NCBI RefSeq assembly: GCF_013085465.1
Contig: NZ_CP049838.1
Location: 310,001-374,000 of the forward strand
DNA: 64,000 nucleotides
Reading direction: 5' to 3'
DNA from: Streptomyces asoensis
GTDB lineage: Bacteria; Actinomycetota; Actinomycetes; Streptomycetales; Streptomycetaceae
Shown piece by piece: positions 33,472 to 42,307 of this stretch. Made by a program: the position numbers and the translations under genes. The notes below the pieces were generated by a model, which made no database searches, was not told where the DNA came from, and saw only the letters and a program-made list of their open reading frames with translations. Within the stretch, counting starts at the first letter, position 1; each line of letters begins with the position of its first letter.

Positions 33472-34098
33472 TCAGTCGGTGGAGCGGGAGTGCACGCTGA
33501 CGGCGTAGCCGCCGTCTGGACGGTAAGGGTCGCCGTCCCAGGTGGCGAAGCGCTGCCGCAAGGTCAGTCCGGCCTGCGTGCACCACTGGTCGAACTCCGT
33601 CAGCGTCACTGTCGGTTCCGGCAGCGGCAGGTGTTCCGCGTCCAGTCCCATGCCGGTGACCAGCAGTCCGCCGATGCTCAGTACGGCGGCCAGTTGCCGG
33701 ACGACCGCTGGTCCGGTACCGGGGGCCAGCAGGGGGATGACGTTTCCGGCGGCGAGCGCCAGGTCGAAGCCGGGTTCCAGACCGAGGTCGTCCAGGCGGG
33801 CCAGGTCACCGTGGAGCCATTCCTGGTCGGGGGCATTGCGGCGCGCGACGGCGAGCATGGAGCGGTCGAGGTCCACGCCCGTGCAGAGGTGACCCAGCAC
33901 GGCAAGCCTGATCGCGATCCGCCCGGTGCCGCAGCCGGCGTCGAGTACCCGCACGGCGGGTTTCAGCAGCGCGTCACAGAAAGCGGCCTCGCCGTGGATG
34001 TCGTGGCCTGATTCCGCGAGCCGCGCGAACCGCAGGGCGTACTCCTCTCCGGCCTGTCCGCCTGTCAGTTCCGCCCAGCGGTCGCGTTGGCTGCTCAT
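33472..34098 (-). CDS. SAM-dependent methyltransferase (class I)
   Basis: A 208-aa methyltransferase. Motif I is VLDAGCGTGRIAIRLA near residue 51, followed by GVDLDRSMLAVARR (acidic end of beta-2), WLHGDLARLDDLG (motif II/III) and FDLALAAGNVIPLL (motif IV). The short N-terminus AGEEYALRFARLAESGHDIHGEAAFC is typical of small-molecule methyltransferases of the UbiE/Methyltransf_25 type. It has no cofactor or substrate hints from neighbours. It is a monocistronic gene. Confidence 0.88.
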   Translation of the reverse strand: MSSQRDRWAELTGGQAGEEYALRFARLAESGHDIHGEAAFCDALLKPAVRVLDAGCGTGRIAIRLAVLGHLCTGVDLDRSMLAVARRNAPDQEWLHGDLARLDDLGLEPGFDLALAAGNVIPLLAPGTGPAVVRQLAAVLSIGGLLVTGMGLDAEHLPLPEPTVTLTEFDQWCTQAGLTLRQRFATWDGDPYRPDGGYAVSVHSRSTD

Positions 34099-34417
34099 GA
34101 TCTGCGTGCCTCCCGGTGGTCAGGGGCGAGGACGGTGCCATCGCGCGTCTCCTATCGTAGGTACAGACCTTGCGGCCGCTGAGGGGCGTTTCGTTCCGGC
34201 TGGGGTGTTTGGTATCTCGGTCGAAGGGGGTGTTCGCGCCTGCTGATCACGCGTATGAGGGTCGAGCCGCGTGTCCGCGCGAGGACGGCAGTGGTGCGTG
34301 CGTGGCTGGCGTAAGAGGTGCTGGGGTGCGGGTTCCGCCTACCCCGGGCGAGGATCCCCTTTCCGGGCCGTGACCGGCTCGATGCCGGTGACCTCCGACC
34401 ACGCGAAGCGGTCTTGG
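34099..34417. other. Intergenic spacer between methyltransferase and MFS genes
   Basis: About 320 nt. No gene supported. The piece 34360-34420 can fold as a T-arm-like hairpin (ACCGG...CCGGT), but no tRNA is present. Confidence 0.45.
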
Positions 34418-35694
34418 TCACGGGGCGTCGGCCTGCGACGGGACCGCCTCCCCCGCGGGTGCCGGAACGCCTCCGGTGGCGGTGTGTGCCTTCCGCCATG
34501 GCAGGAGGAGCGCGCTCGCCGTACACAACGCCCCGGCGATGACCAGCGCGCCGCGGACGCCCGCCGCATCGGCGATGAGGCCACCGGCGATCATGAAGAC
34601 TGCCTGGCACGTCTTCGAGCTGACCGACCAGGAAATGCCGACGCGGGACATGAACGCGTCCTGTGTGGCCTCCATGCGGTAGGTGGTGAACGACGGGTTG
34701 AAGACGCCGGCGGCGAAGAGCAGGCCGAAGTCGGCGGCCACGATCGTGAACACGCCGACGGCACCGGAAGGCGCCAGCGGCAACAGGATCGTCCAGAGCG
34801 TGCGTGCGACACCGGACACCAGCAGAATCCGGCGCTGTCCGAACCGCCGGGTCAGCGGCGGGGTCAGGCGTGAACCCAGCACGCCGCCCAGACACGGCAG
34901 CCCCAGAGCGAGCCCGTACTGCCACGGCGCGAGGCCGAGGTCACGCAGCATCAGGACGGCCATCAGCGGCGACGTCATCATGATGGAGCCGCCGAAGAGC
35001 AGGGAGTTGTAGAACAGCGGGTGGCAGTACCTCCTGGATGCCGCAGGAGGTACTGCCAGCCGGCGACGATGTCGCGGCCCAGGCGAGGGGCGGCGCCGGG
35101 TGTCGGTGGCGCGGGTTCGGGCCGCCGGATGCGGCGGACACCAAGGGCGGATCCGAGGAACGACGCGGCGTCGACCGTCATCGTGGCGGTGGGGCCCAGG
35201 ACACCGACCAGGAGCCCGCCGACGGGCGGCCCGGCGCTGACGCTGATCCAGTTGGTGGTCTCGAACAGGCTGTTGGCACGCAGGCGGTGCTCGGGCAGGA
35301 CAAGCGCCTTGAGGTGCGCGCCGCTGGCCGCGTCGAACGCGACGGACGCGGCCGTCTGGAGGATGCCGACGACACACAGGTGGGCGAATGTGAGCCCACC
35401 GAAGGCCGCCGCGACCGGCACGCTCAGCAGCACCGCGCAGCGGGCCAGATCGGCGGTGATCATGACGGGCCGCTTGTACTGATGCTCGATACGGACACCG
35501 AGCGGCAGTGCGATCACCGCACTGGCCACGGCGGACAGAGCGGTGAGCAGGGAGACCTGGAACGCCGAGGAATGCAGCACCAGGAGGGCGACCAGCGGCA
35601 ATGCCCCCATGGCGACGGCGCTGCCCGCAGCACTGACCCCGTAGGCGCCCCACAACCGCCGGAAGTCCTCCCCGAGCGGGATCTGCCGTCCCAA
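34418..35694 (-). pseudogene. MFS transporter interrupted by a fold-back frameshift
   Basis: The N-terminal ~220 residues (from a TTG at 35694 after GGGGGAGG) are one frame: LGRQIPLGEDFRRLWGAYGVSAAGSAVA, six membrane helices, up to RDIVAGWQYLLRHP. The rest continues in another frame from about 35036: PLFYNSLLFGGSIMMTS through LLLPWRKAHT to the stop at 34418. Together they make a ~420-aa MFS protein of the MFS_3 (enterobactin exporter-like) type. The switch occurs exactly at a perfect 14-bp inverted repeat. Unless a sequencing artefact, the transporter is lost. Confidence 0.8.
35023..35057. repeat. Perfect 14-bp inverted repeat at the MFS frameshift
   Basis: GGCAGTACCTCCTG (35023-35036), 7-nt loop GATGCCG, then the exact complement CAGGAGGTACTGCC (35044-35057). 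The left arm and loop restate the codons of GWQYLLRHP, so the second arm looks like a snap-back copy. Confidence 0.9.
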
Positions 35695-36293
35695 TGAACC
35701 CTCCCCCGCGTGAAGGCACGCAGCGTAGTGGCTTCGACGGACTCGGTCGCTTCGGTGGTGACCCATGCGGCGGGCGACTTGGGGGTCTTGAAAGGAATCG
35801 GCCGCTCCCAAGGCAGCCGTACCGTCCGACGGTCGGGGGTCTTGGCCGCGTCCGCTCACCCTGCCGCCCCCTCTGCTCGCCCCGAGTGCCAAGCGGTGGT
35901 CGGCTGCCGGAGGCGGTGGTCTGCCCGGGAGGCCGTGGGCCGTCAAGGGGCCTGTACTGGGGGCATGTCCGAGAGCAGGCGGGTCAACTCCAGGGCGGGG
36001 AACAACTCTGCGGCCAGACCAGCAGCCGCAGGGGCTGGGGCTGGGGCGCCACGGTCACTGCCGTCTGCCGGGGCGGGCCGACCTGCGGTCGCTGGTCCGT
36101 GAGGAGGAGGCGGCCGGCGATGGCGGGAGTTGGATGCCGGTGGAGGGAGCGATGTCCAGGACCCGGAGGTCGGCGTCTGGGGTGCCCGCCAGCTCGTGTC
36201 CACCCACCGTTGCACGGCGAAAGCCGTGGGGGCCATGGCCGACCAGCGGAGCCTCGGCACGCATCGCGCGGTGCCGGTCCGGGGGCGGCTGCA
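35695..36293. other. Gene-less stretch between MFS and HATPase genes
   Basis: About 600 nt. A minus-strand frame near 36055-36290 (RRATVGGHELAGTPDADLRVLDIAP) is suggestive of coding but too short and unlike any family I know. No hairpin or repeat stands out. Confidence 0.4.
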
Positions 36294-36737
36294 TCAGGCT
36301 GCGGGCGGTGGCGTCGCTGCCAGGGGGTCGAGCAGGGGGATGCGGGCCGTGATGCGTTTGCCGACCGGCTGCTGCTCGATGAAGAGGTCCTCGGTGACGG
36401 CCTTGACGATCTCCAGGCCGTGCTGGCCGATTCTGTCGGGGTCGGCGGGCCGGGCGGCGGGGACGGTGGGGTCGCTGTCCCACACGATGACGTCCACGGC
36501 GTGGGCGGTGATGCGCAGTTCCATCAGGACGGGGCCGGGAGCGTACTTGCGGGCGTTGGTGACCAGCTCGCTGACCACCAACTGGGTGAGGTCCCTCGCC
36601 CGTGCGGATACGGGCAGGTGGTGCTCGGCGACGGCCCGGTCGAGGAAGGCGGCGGCGTGGTGGCGGGCGTCGGCGATACAGCCGTCGTCTCCGCCCAGGG
36701 CGTAGCCGGCGCGCATCAGGTGTTCATCCGGCGCCAT
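36294..36737 (-). CDS. Anti-sigma-type HATPase (serine kinase-like)
   Basis: A 147-aa single-domain ATP-binding protein; the ATG at 36737 is preferred but a longer start at 36821 exists. The fold is RsbW/SpoIIAB-like: helix ARHHAAAFLDRAVAEHHLP, then the N-box VVSELVTNARKYA, the G1 segment VIVWDSDP, and HGLEIVKAVTEDL. Such proteins bind sigma factors and phosphorylate STAS antagonists. The broken STAS gene 36936 is divergent, 200 nt away, so this looks like a former kinase-antagonist pair. Confidence 0.88.
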   Translation of the reverse strand: MAPDEHLMRAGYALGGDDGCIADARHHAAAFLDRAVAEHHLPVSARARDLTQLVVSELVTNARKYAPGPVLMELRITAHAVDVIVWDSDPTVPAARPADPDRIGQHGLEIVKAVTEDLFIEQQPVGKRITARIPLLDPLAATPPPAA

Positions 36738-36935
36738 ACAGCCGTCACCGTCGGCATGGGATCCCACTGGCCTCGCCTCATTCCCCGTTTTACGCGCGCT
36801 ACCCCCGATTCCGTCATACATGTCAGAGGCACATTGTTCGGCACAGCCGCCCGAGTGTATGTGGCCGGGGCGGTGGGGCAGAATCGTCCGTGCACGCCCT
36901 CAATCGGGGCAAGTCCAGGCACAGTCGAGGAGACG

Positions 36936-37394
36936 GTGACCGGCGTCGAGCAAGCGGACCGCCCAGGGAGGCTCTCCGTCGAGCGTCGCGTGGTCGGTGG
37001 CGTGCGTGTCGTGACGGTGCAGGGCGAGATCGACCACGACGTCGAGAACGTCCTCGGCGCTGCCCTGCTGTTCGGGGCCCGCGCGGCACAGTCGTCGCGG
37101 GTCGTGGTGGACCTCAGCGGCGTGACCTTCATGGACTCCAGCGGCATCAGCTTGGTCGACCCCCGCGTGGGAGTCGACGGCGTGCCGCAGCTGCGCGTTC
37201 TCCTGCCCCGGACCGGACCGGGAAGCCACCTCAGTGCGGCGCGAAGATCACGTAGAGCGTGGGGAGAGACTCTTCGCCGTCCATGGTCGGCGAAGAGTCC
37301 GAGAGGCTGTCTCCCCAACCCCTCCCCTGCCGAGTCGCCCTCACAGCCACGCTCACACTCGCTTCGTACCGCCAATAGTCGGGTTCGTGAATGA
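36936..37394 (+). pseudogene. Broken STAS anti-sigma antagonist, copy of the 16093 gene
   Basis: GTG start and leader match the gene at 16093. The first ~75 residues are a good STAS domain: VRVVTVQGEIDHDVENVLGAAL and VVDLSGVTFMDSSGIS. After MDSSGIS the sequence changes to LVDPRVGVDGVPQLRVLLPRTG and then runs on as arginine-rich text to 37394, lacking the final helices (AQKPVLHVLRLVG) of the intact copy. The phosphorylatable serine is retained, but the fold cannot be complete. Confidence 0.75.
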
Positions 37395-37440
37395 CGCCTT
37401 CGCTGTTGATCAGCGCTGGTCGAGGTTCGGGATTCCTCGA
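37231..37440 (-). pseudogene. Unidentified C-terminal coding fragment
   Basis: The minus frame ends at 37231 with a protein-like tail: SEGVIHEPDYWRYEASVSVA, then SDSSPTMDGEESLPTLYVIF and stop. It overlaps the degenerate end of the STAS copy. No family recognised and no start; the fragment may mark where foreign DNA joined the STAS gene. Confidence 0.3.
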
Positions 37441-37447
37441 CCAGCGC
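37413..37447 (-). terminator. Hairpin downstream of the spermidine synthase-like gene
   Basis: A perfect 13-bp inverted repeat GCGCTGGTCGAGG / CCTCGACCAGCGC (37413-37425, 37435-37447), 9-nt loop, about 75 nt after the stop at 37521. Probably its terminator. Confidence 0.6.
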
Positions 37448-37520
37448 CTCGACGGAGCCGTGCCGTACGGGATCTCCCTCGATGCCGCGTCGCATCGCCG
37501 GGCCCGGCCGAGTCGTCGTC

Positions 37521-38258
37521 CTACGGTGTGCCCGGTGCTTTGCGGGCCACGTAGACGGTGTTGGTCGAGGTTCCGCCTTGCAGAGGGTTGTCGAAGTCGA
37601 CGACGTGGGCCGCTGCTTGCGCGAAGGCCTCCTTGAGCGTGGAGGTGAACTGCTCGTCTGGCGGGTCGTTCGACCACAGGGCGAACACCCCGCCGGGGTG
37701 GAGGTGTTCGGCGAGGGCACGGAGCCCGGCGGGTTGGTAGAGGGCCGCGTGGCGTGGGTGGAGCACATGGCGTGGTGAGTGGTCGACGTCCAGCAGGATG
37801 GCGTGGAAGCGACGGCCCGGGGCCTCGGGGTCCAGGCCGCGGGGGTCGGCGGCCAGCGCGAAGAAGTCGCCGTGCGCCAGGCGGCAGCGGGCGTCCGAGG
37901 TCAGCTGGGCTCCGAGGGGTACCAGGTGCCGCCGGTGCCAGTCGATGACTTCGGCGAGCGCTTCGATCACGGTCAGCGAGCGCACCCGGGGGTCGTCCAG
38001 GGCCGTCTGGGCGGTGTAGCCGAGCCCGAGTCCGCCGACGGCTACGTCCAGTTCGGGCTGTTCGGTGTTCGGCAGAGCGGCCAGTCCGAGTTTCGTGAGC
38101 TCGATCTCGCCGGTGGTGAAGAGGCTGGACATCAGGAACTCGTCGCCGAGCTTCACCTCGTACACGTTGTCTCCCGAGACCGGGTGGCGGCGGCGCCGCA
38201 GACTGATCTCGCCGATCGGTGTCGGCTGCCAGTCGATCTCCTCGAAACGCAGGCCCAT
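37521..38258 (-). CDS. Spermidine synthase-like aminopropyltransferase-fold protein
   Basis: A 245-aa protein with a spermidine-synthase-like Rossmann fold: VAVGGLGLGYTAQTAL (nucleotide loop), LTVIEALAEVIDWHRRHL (acidic Glu at the end of beta-2), CRLAHGDFFAL and AILLDVDHSPRHVL. The HSPRHVL segment replaces the usual DSTDP active-site loop, so a normal polyamine synthase reaction is doubtful. Actinobacteria have a group of such proteins with unknown substrate. It ends 104 nt after the RNase J gene on the same strand and may be co-transcribed with it. Confidence 0.8.
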   Translation of the reverse strand: MGLRFEEIDWQPTPIGEISLRRRRHPVSGDNVYEVKLGDEFLMSSLFTTGEIELTKLGLAALPNTEQPELDVAVGGLGLGYTAQTALDDPRVRSLTVIEALAEVIDWHRRHLVPLGAQLTSDARCRLAHGDFFALAADPRGLDPEAPGRRFHAILLDVDHSPRHVLHPRHAALYQPAGLRALAEHLHPGGVFALWSNDPPDEQFTSTLKEAFAQAAAHVVDFDNPLQGGTSTNTVYVARKAPGTP

Positions 38259-38362
38259 CCGTTCACCTTTCTGACGTTCGTGGATGCATGGGCGCCGTTG
38301 CCGGCGTGGCGACGGATGCTCCGCCCCGGCGTGGGAGCGGGGAGCTGGGGTGGCGGGCCCGG

Positions 38363-40048
38363 TCAGGCGTCGATGATGACGGGGATGATCAGCGGCCTGC
38401 GGCGGTGCGTGCGGAAGGCCCAGTTGGCCACGGCGCGGGCGACGAGCTGTTCGAGCTGGTGGGCGTCGCCGACGCCTTCCTGGGCGGCGTTGGCCAGCGT
38501 TTTCTCGATGACGGGGATGACCGGCTCGAAGGTGGTGTCGTCGTGGACGAAGCCGCGGGCCAGGAAGTCGGGGGCCTCGGCGAGGGCGCCGGTGTCGGCG
38601 TCGACGATGGCCACGACCGTGATGACGCCCTCCTGGGCGAGGGTGACGCGGTCCTTGAGGGACGCCTCGGTCGCGCCGCCGACTTCCATGCCGTCCACGT
38701 AGACGTTCCCGGCGGGCACCTTGCCGGTGATGGAGGCGCGGCCGTCGACGAGGTCGACGACGACACCGTCCTCCGCGATGACGACCCGGTCGGGGTCGAC
38801 GCCGGTGCGGATGGCGAGGTCGGCGTTGGCCCGCAGGTGGCGGAACTCGCCGTGGACGGGCATGACGTTGCGGGGTCGGACGATGTTGTAGCAGTAGACG
38901 AGTTCACCGGCGCTGGCGTGGCCGGAGACATGCACCTTGGCGTTGCCCTTGTGGACGACGTTGGCACCCCACCTGGTCAGGCCGTTGATCACCCGATAGA
39001 TGGCGTTCTCGTTGCCGGGGATGAGGGAGCTGGCGAGCAGGACGGTGTCGCCCTTGCCGATGCGGATCGCGTGGTCGCGGTTGGCCATCCGGGACAGGGC
39101 GGCCATCGGCTCGCCCTGGGAGCCCGTGCACACCAGGGTGATCCGGTGGTCCGGCAGCTTCTCCAGTTCCTTGGTGTTCACGACCAGGCCGGACGGGACC
39201 TTGAGGTAGCCGAGGTCGCGGGCGATGCCCATGTTGCGGACCATCGAGCGCCCCACGAAGGCCACCTTGCGGCCGTGCTGGTGGGCGGCGTCCAGAACCT
39301 GCTGGATGCGGTGCACATGACTGGCGAAGCTGGAGACGATGACCCGGCGTGGCGCGGTGCGGATGACCTGTTCGATCGCGGGGTTCAGTTCGCGTTCGGA
39401 GGTGGTGAAGCCGGGGACCTCGGCGTTGGTGGAGTCGGTGAGGAACAGGTCCACGCCCTCCTCACCGAGGCGGGCGAAGGCGCGCAGGTCGGTGATCCGG
39501 TCGTCCAGGGGGAACTGGTCCATCTTGAAGTCGCCGGTGTGCAGCACCAGACCGGCTCCGGTCCGCAAAGCCACCGCGAGCCCGTCCGGGATGGAGTGGT
39601 TGACGGCCACGAACTCGCAGTCGAACGGGCCGAATCCGCGCCGATCGCCCTCGCGCACGCGCACCGTGCGGGGGCGGATTCCGTGCTCCTTGAGCTTGGC
39701 CTCCAGGAACGCGAGGGTGAGCTTCGAGCCGACGACCGGGATGTCCGCCCGCTCCCGCAGCAGGTAGGGCACGCCCCCGATGTGGTCCTCGTGTCCGTGG
39801 GTGAGCACGACGGCCACGATGTCGTCCAGGCGGTCCCGGATCGAGGTGAAGTCGGGCAGAATCACGTCCACCCCGGGCTGGTTCTCCTCGGGGAACAGCA
39901 CACCGCAGTCCACGATCAACAGCTTGCCGGCATGCTCGAAGACGGTCATGTTGCGACCGATTTCCCCGAGGCCGCCCAAGGCAGTCACCCTCAGCCCGCC
40001 TCTGGGCAGCGGCGGGGCGGATTTGAGTTCTGGGTGCGGATGGCTCAT
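38363..40048 (-). CDS. rnj: Ribonuclease J
   Basis: A 561-aa metallo-beta-lactamase/beta-CASP nuclease of full length. Motifs: ALGGLGEIGRNM, VLTHGHEDHIGG (zinc ligands), HTGDFKMD, STNAEVPGFT, SFASHVHRIQQV (CASP), TGSQGEPMAAL and SGHASAGEL, then the C-terminal domain. RNase J has 5'-3' exo- and endonuclease activity in mRNA turnover and rRNA maturation. In Streptomyces the housekeeping gene usually lies near dapA; here it has no such neighbours, and an IS5-type relic ends only 4 nt before its ATG. It may therefore be a second copy. RBS is GTGAGG. Confidence 0.93.
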   Translation of the reverse strand: MSHPHPELKSAPPLPRGGLRVTALGGLGEIGRNMTVFEHAGKLLIVDCGVLFPEENQPGVDVILPDFTSIRDRLDDIVAVVLTHGHEDHIGGVPYLLRERADIPVVGSKLTLAFLEAKLKEHGIRPRTVRVREGDRRGFGPFDCEFVAVNHSIPDGLAVALRTGAGLVLHTGDFKMDQFPLDDRITDLRAFARLGEEGVDLFLTDSTNAEVPGFTTSERELNPAIEQVIRTAPRRVIVSSFASHVHRIQQVLDAAHQHGRKVAFVGRSMVRNMGIARDLGYLKVPSGLVVNTKELEKLPDHRITLVCTGSQGEPMAALSRMANRDHAIRIGKGDTVLLASSLIPGNENAIYRVINGLTRWGANVVHKGNAKVHVSGHASAGELVYCYNIVRPRNVMPVHGEFRHLRANADLAIRTGVDPDRVVIAEDGVVVDLVDGRASITGKVPAGNVYVDGMEVGGATEASLKDRVTLAQEGVITVVAIVDADTGALAEAPDFLARGFVHDDTTFEPVIPVIEKTLANAAQEGVGDAHQLEQLVARAVANWAFRTHRRRPLIIPVIIDA

Positions 40049-40052
40049 AACC

Positions 40053-40170
40053 TCACGTTACCGAAGAGTCCGCCGGTGTGATCCACCGCGGCACGTTCCT
40101 CGCGTCGGCGGCGTGCTGGTGGGTCCGCACCGCTGTCGAGTCCACCGACACGTCCCAGTCGACCCCACCC
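40053..40170 (-). pseudogene. Relic of an IS5-family transposase
   Basis: Minus-strand text WDVSVDSTAVRTHQHAADAR, followed by ten more codons and a TGA at 40053. DxxxVDSTxVRAHQHAAGA is the first catalytic-aspartate region of IS5/IS1647-type transposases common in Streptomyces. The rest of the ~270-aa protein is absent or scrambled upstream to about 40260. The fragment lies directly before RNase J. Confidence 0.65.
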
Positions 40171-40730
40171 GCAGCGTCCTCGGCGGCGTGGTGTCCTCGA
40201 TGAGGACGTCAGTGCAGGTCACCGCCCCGTCCTCCACCGTGATCACGGCTGCGGGCCGCCGCCGGGGGCCCGCTGCCCGTCCGGTGCGGTGATGCTGCTC
40301 GTGCACTCGCGGCGGCGGGGCTGTTGCGCCCAAGGCCCATGACCCGGCGCGCGGCAGCGAGGTCGCTACCCCGGCACCGGGACAACACGGCACTGGACCG
40401 GCCAATGCACTGTGCGACAGGCCCGCCGCTCAAGATCCCGGCCGGGATGGGGGAACCCGGCGAAGAAGCCTGGGAGACGGAACTGGCGGTCCTGCGTTCG
40501 TCCCACCGCGCACACAACCACCTCGCCCCCAGGCGCAAGAGGCGGTCTGGGGCGAGGAAGCGAGTCTGCCAAAAGGAGCAGACGCAAAGCCACTACGCCG
40601 GACCGGGGTCGTCGTGGTCCTTCGCGCCATTCACGCTTCGCATCAGCTCGTGAGTGCGGCGGACGGCGGATCCGCAGAGCGCGCCACCTTTTCTTCGCCT
40701 TCTTGATGAGGACATGATGGGAGGGGGCAG
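40171..40730. other. Gene-less stretch upstream of the AraC regulator
   Basis: No supported gene. A hairpin CCTCGCCCC / GGGGCGAGG (40521-40529, 40549-40557) with a 19-nt loop could be regulatory. GGAGGGGGCAG at about 40721-40731 serves the AraC start. Confidence 0.5.
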
Positions 40731-41765
40731 GTGATCGAGACCGTGTTACGCAGCGAGGATCTACCGGTCGCCGATCGGTTCGAGTGGTGGCAGGAGCTGA
40801 CGTCACACACGCTCACGCCCACGGAGATCACCAGCGACCACGCCGATGACTTCCGGGCCTGCGTCCGGCTGCTGGATCTTGGGGCCGTTCAGGTGTCGGT
40901 GCTGTCCTATCCGTCATTGCGCTCGCGTCGCACGCCGGCGTTGGTGCGTCGCTCCGACCCCGAGCTGTACCACCTGGCCCTCACGCTGAGAGGCCGACAG
41001 AGCATCTCCCACTGCCGGCGTGACGCGCTGGTGGGGGTCGGGGACCTGTTGCTGTACGACACCTCGCACCCGTACGACGCCTCGGCCTTCCCCGACGACG
41101 ACGGCACGGTCGAGGGGATCGTCGTGAACGTGCCCCGTGCGGCGTTTCCTCTCCCTGCGGCGAAGGTGGACCGCCTCCTCGCGGCGCCGTTGCCGGGTGA
41201 TACCGGCATGGGGGCTCTCCTGTCACAGTTCTTGCTCCGCCTGGCACCTGAGTCCGACTCCTGTCGGCCGCAGGACGCCATACGTCTGGGCGGGCTCACC
41301 GTGGACCTGATCACCGCGTTCCTCGCGCACCACGCGGACACCGAAGACGGCGTTCCACCCGAAAGCCGCCACCACGCGCTGATGGTCGGCATCCACTCCT
41401 TCATCGAACGCAACCTCGGCGACCTCAAGTTGTCGCCCTCCGCGGTCGCCGCCTCCCATCACATCTCCGTGCGGTACCTGCACCGGCTGTTCCAGCCGCA
41501 GGGCATCACCGTGAGCGCCTGGATCCGGCAACGGCGCCTGGAACGCTGCCGCCGGGACCTCGCCGATCCCCGACTGTCCGACAGACCCATCGGCTTCCTG
41601 GCCGCACGCTGGGGCTTCGTCCATGCATCCGAATTCACCCGCGCATTCCGCAGGGCCTACGGAATCCCGCCGAGCACCTACCGGCAAGATGCACTCCGAA
41701 GCGAACCGTGTATCGACCGCCCACTCCGGGCATCCAGCGGACCGGGCGATCCGATGCCCAGGTAG
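40731..41765 (+). CDS. AraC-family transcriptional regulator
   Basis: A 344-aa protein with GTG start 1 nt after a strong GGAGGGG site. The N-terminal ~200 residues form an AraC_binding_2 cupin-like domain (FEWWQELTSHTLTPTEI, YHLALTLRGRQSISHCRRDALVGVGDLLLYDTSHPY). The C-terminal double HTH is intact: LKLSPSAVAASHHISVRYLHRLFQ and PIGFLAARWGFVHASEFTRAFRRAYGIPPSTYR. This type is very common in Streptomyces; its inducer and targets are unknown. No obvious target gene is adjacent apart from the broken exported peptide gene downstream. Confidence 0.92.
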   Translation: MIETVLRSEDLPVADRFEWWQELTSHTLTPTEITSDHADDFRACVRLLDLGAVQVSVLSYPSLRSRRTPALVRRSDPELYHLALTLRGRQSISHCRRDALVGVGDLLLYDTSHPYDASAFPDDDGTVEGIVVNVPRAAFPLPAAKVDRLLAAPLPGDTGMGALLSQFLLRLAPESDSCRPQDAIRLGGLTVDLITAFLAHHADTEDGVPPESRHHALMVGIHSFIERNLGDLKLSPSAVAASHHISVRYLHRLFQPQGITVSAWIRQRRLERCRRDLADPRLSDRPIGFLAARWGFVHASEFTRAFRRAYGIPPSTYRQDALRSEPCIDRPLRASSGPGDPMPR

Positions 41766-42088
41766 CAGAAAGTGCCGATGACCCGGCAGGCCTGCCTGTA
41801 TGAATTCGACTTTCTGGTCCTGCATTTAGCGAGTGGTCGCAGATCCCCCGGGCCGAGCTGCCGAGCTGCCCCTGCACTCCAACAGCCACGACCTGCTGAG
41901 CGCCGGGCCGCCCAGGCCGCCCGGACCGAGGACCACGGGGTGCAGGACGTGCGCTGAGTGCCAACAGCCGTGCACGGAATCCCAACAACACCTCGAACAT
42001 ATCGAGCACCATGTCAACGCATACCTCACCGTGCTCTTGTTGGTCTTTTCGGTGAGCTTTTTCTCAGTCGAACGACAAGGAGATCAGA
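41766..42088. other. Intergenic stretch before a broken exported-peptide gene
   Basis: No supported gene. The last 80 nt are less GC-rich (TTTTTCTCAGTCG) and should carry the promoter for the gene starting at 42089. Confidence 0.45.
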
Positions 42089-42200
42089 ATGCGTAAGGCA
42101 TTGGCCGCGTCTATTACCGTCGGATTGATGCCCTCGCCACTCTGGTGACAGCCGACCCCGCCTCCGCCAGCGCGACCGTTTGCGGAAATGGCGGGGACCG
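42089..42200 (+). pseudogene. Frameshifted signal-peptide gene
   Basis: After AAGGAG, an ATG at 42089 opens MRKALAASITVGLMPSPLW and stops. Reading the next frame from about 42129 restores a typical signal peptide: ALATLVTADPASASA followed by TVCGNGGDRG. A one-base change would join them into a ~30-aa Sec signal plus a mature start with a cysteine. Downstream sequence degenerates by ~42200. The original secreted peptide cannot be named. Confidence 0.5.
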
Positions 42201-42307
42201 GGGTCCCGCACGGCGAGGCCGAGCCGCCGAGCGCAGCGAGCGTGGCCGCTGGCCCATCGGTTGGGCCAGTCCCACGCTTACCGGCTGGTGGCCGCCGCCC
42301 GGTTCGG

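Noticed and set aside
34360..34430. Possible tRNA T-arm (ACCGG-CTCGATG-CCGGT)
   Set aside because: The loop lacks TTC, and no acceptor, D or anticodon stems can be drawn around it.
34152..34925. 257-codon minus-strand frame
   Set aside because: Its upper part is a shifted reading of the MFS gene and the rest is arginine-rich with no motif.
38219..40081. 620-codon plus-strand frame
   Set aside because: Antisense of RNase J, whose metallo-beta-lactamase motifs are unmistakable.
40209..40806. Minus-strand frames upstream of the AraC gene
   Set aside because: Arginine/proline-rich, no motif, and antisense to the AraC leader and start.
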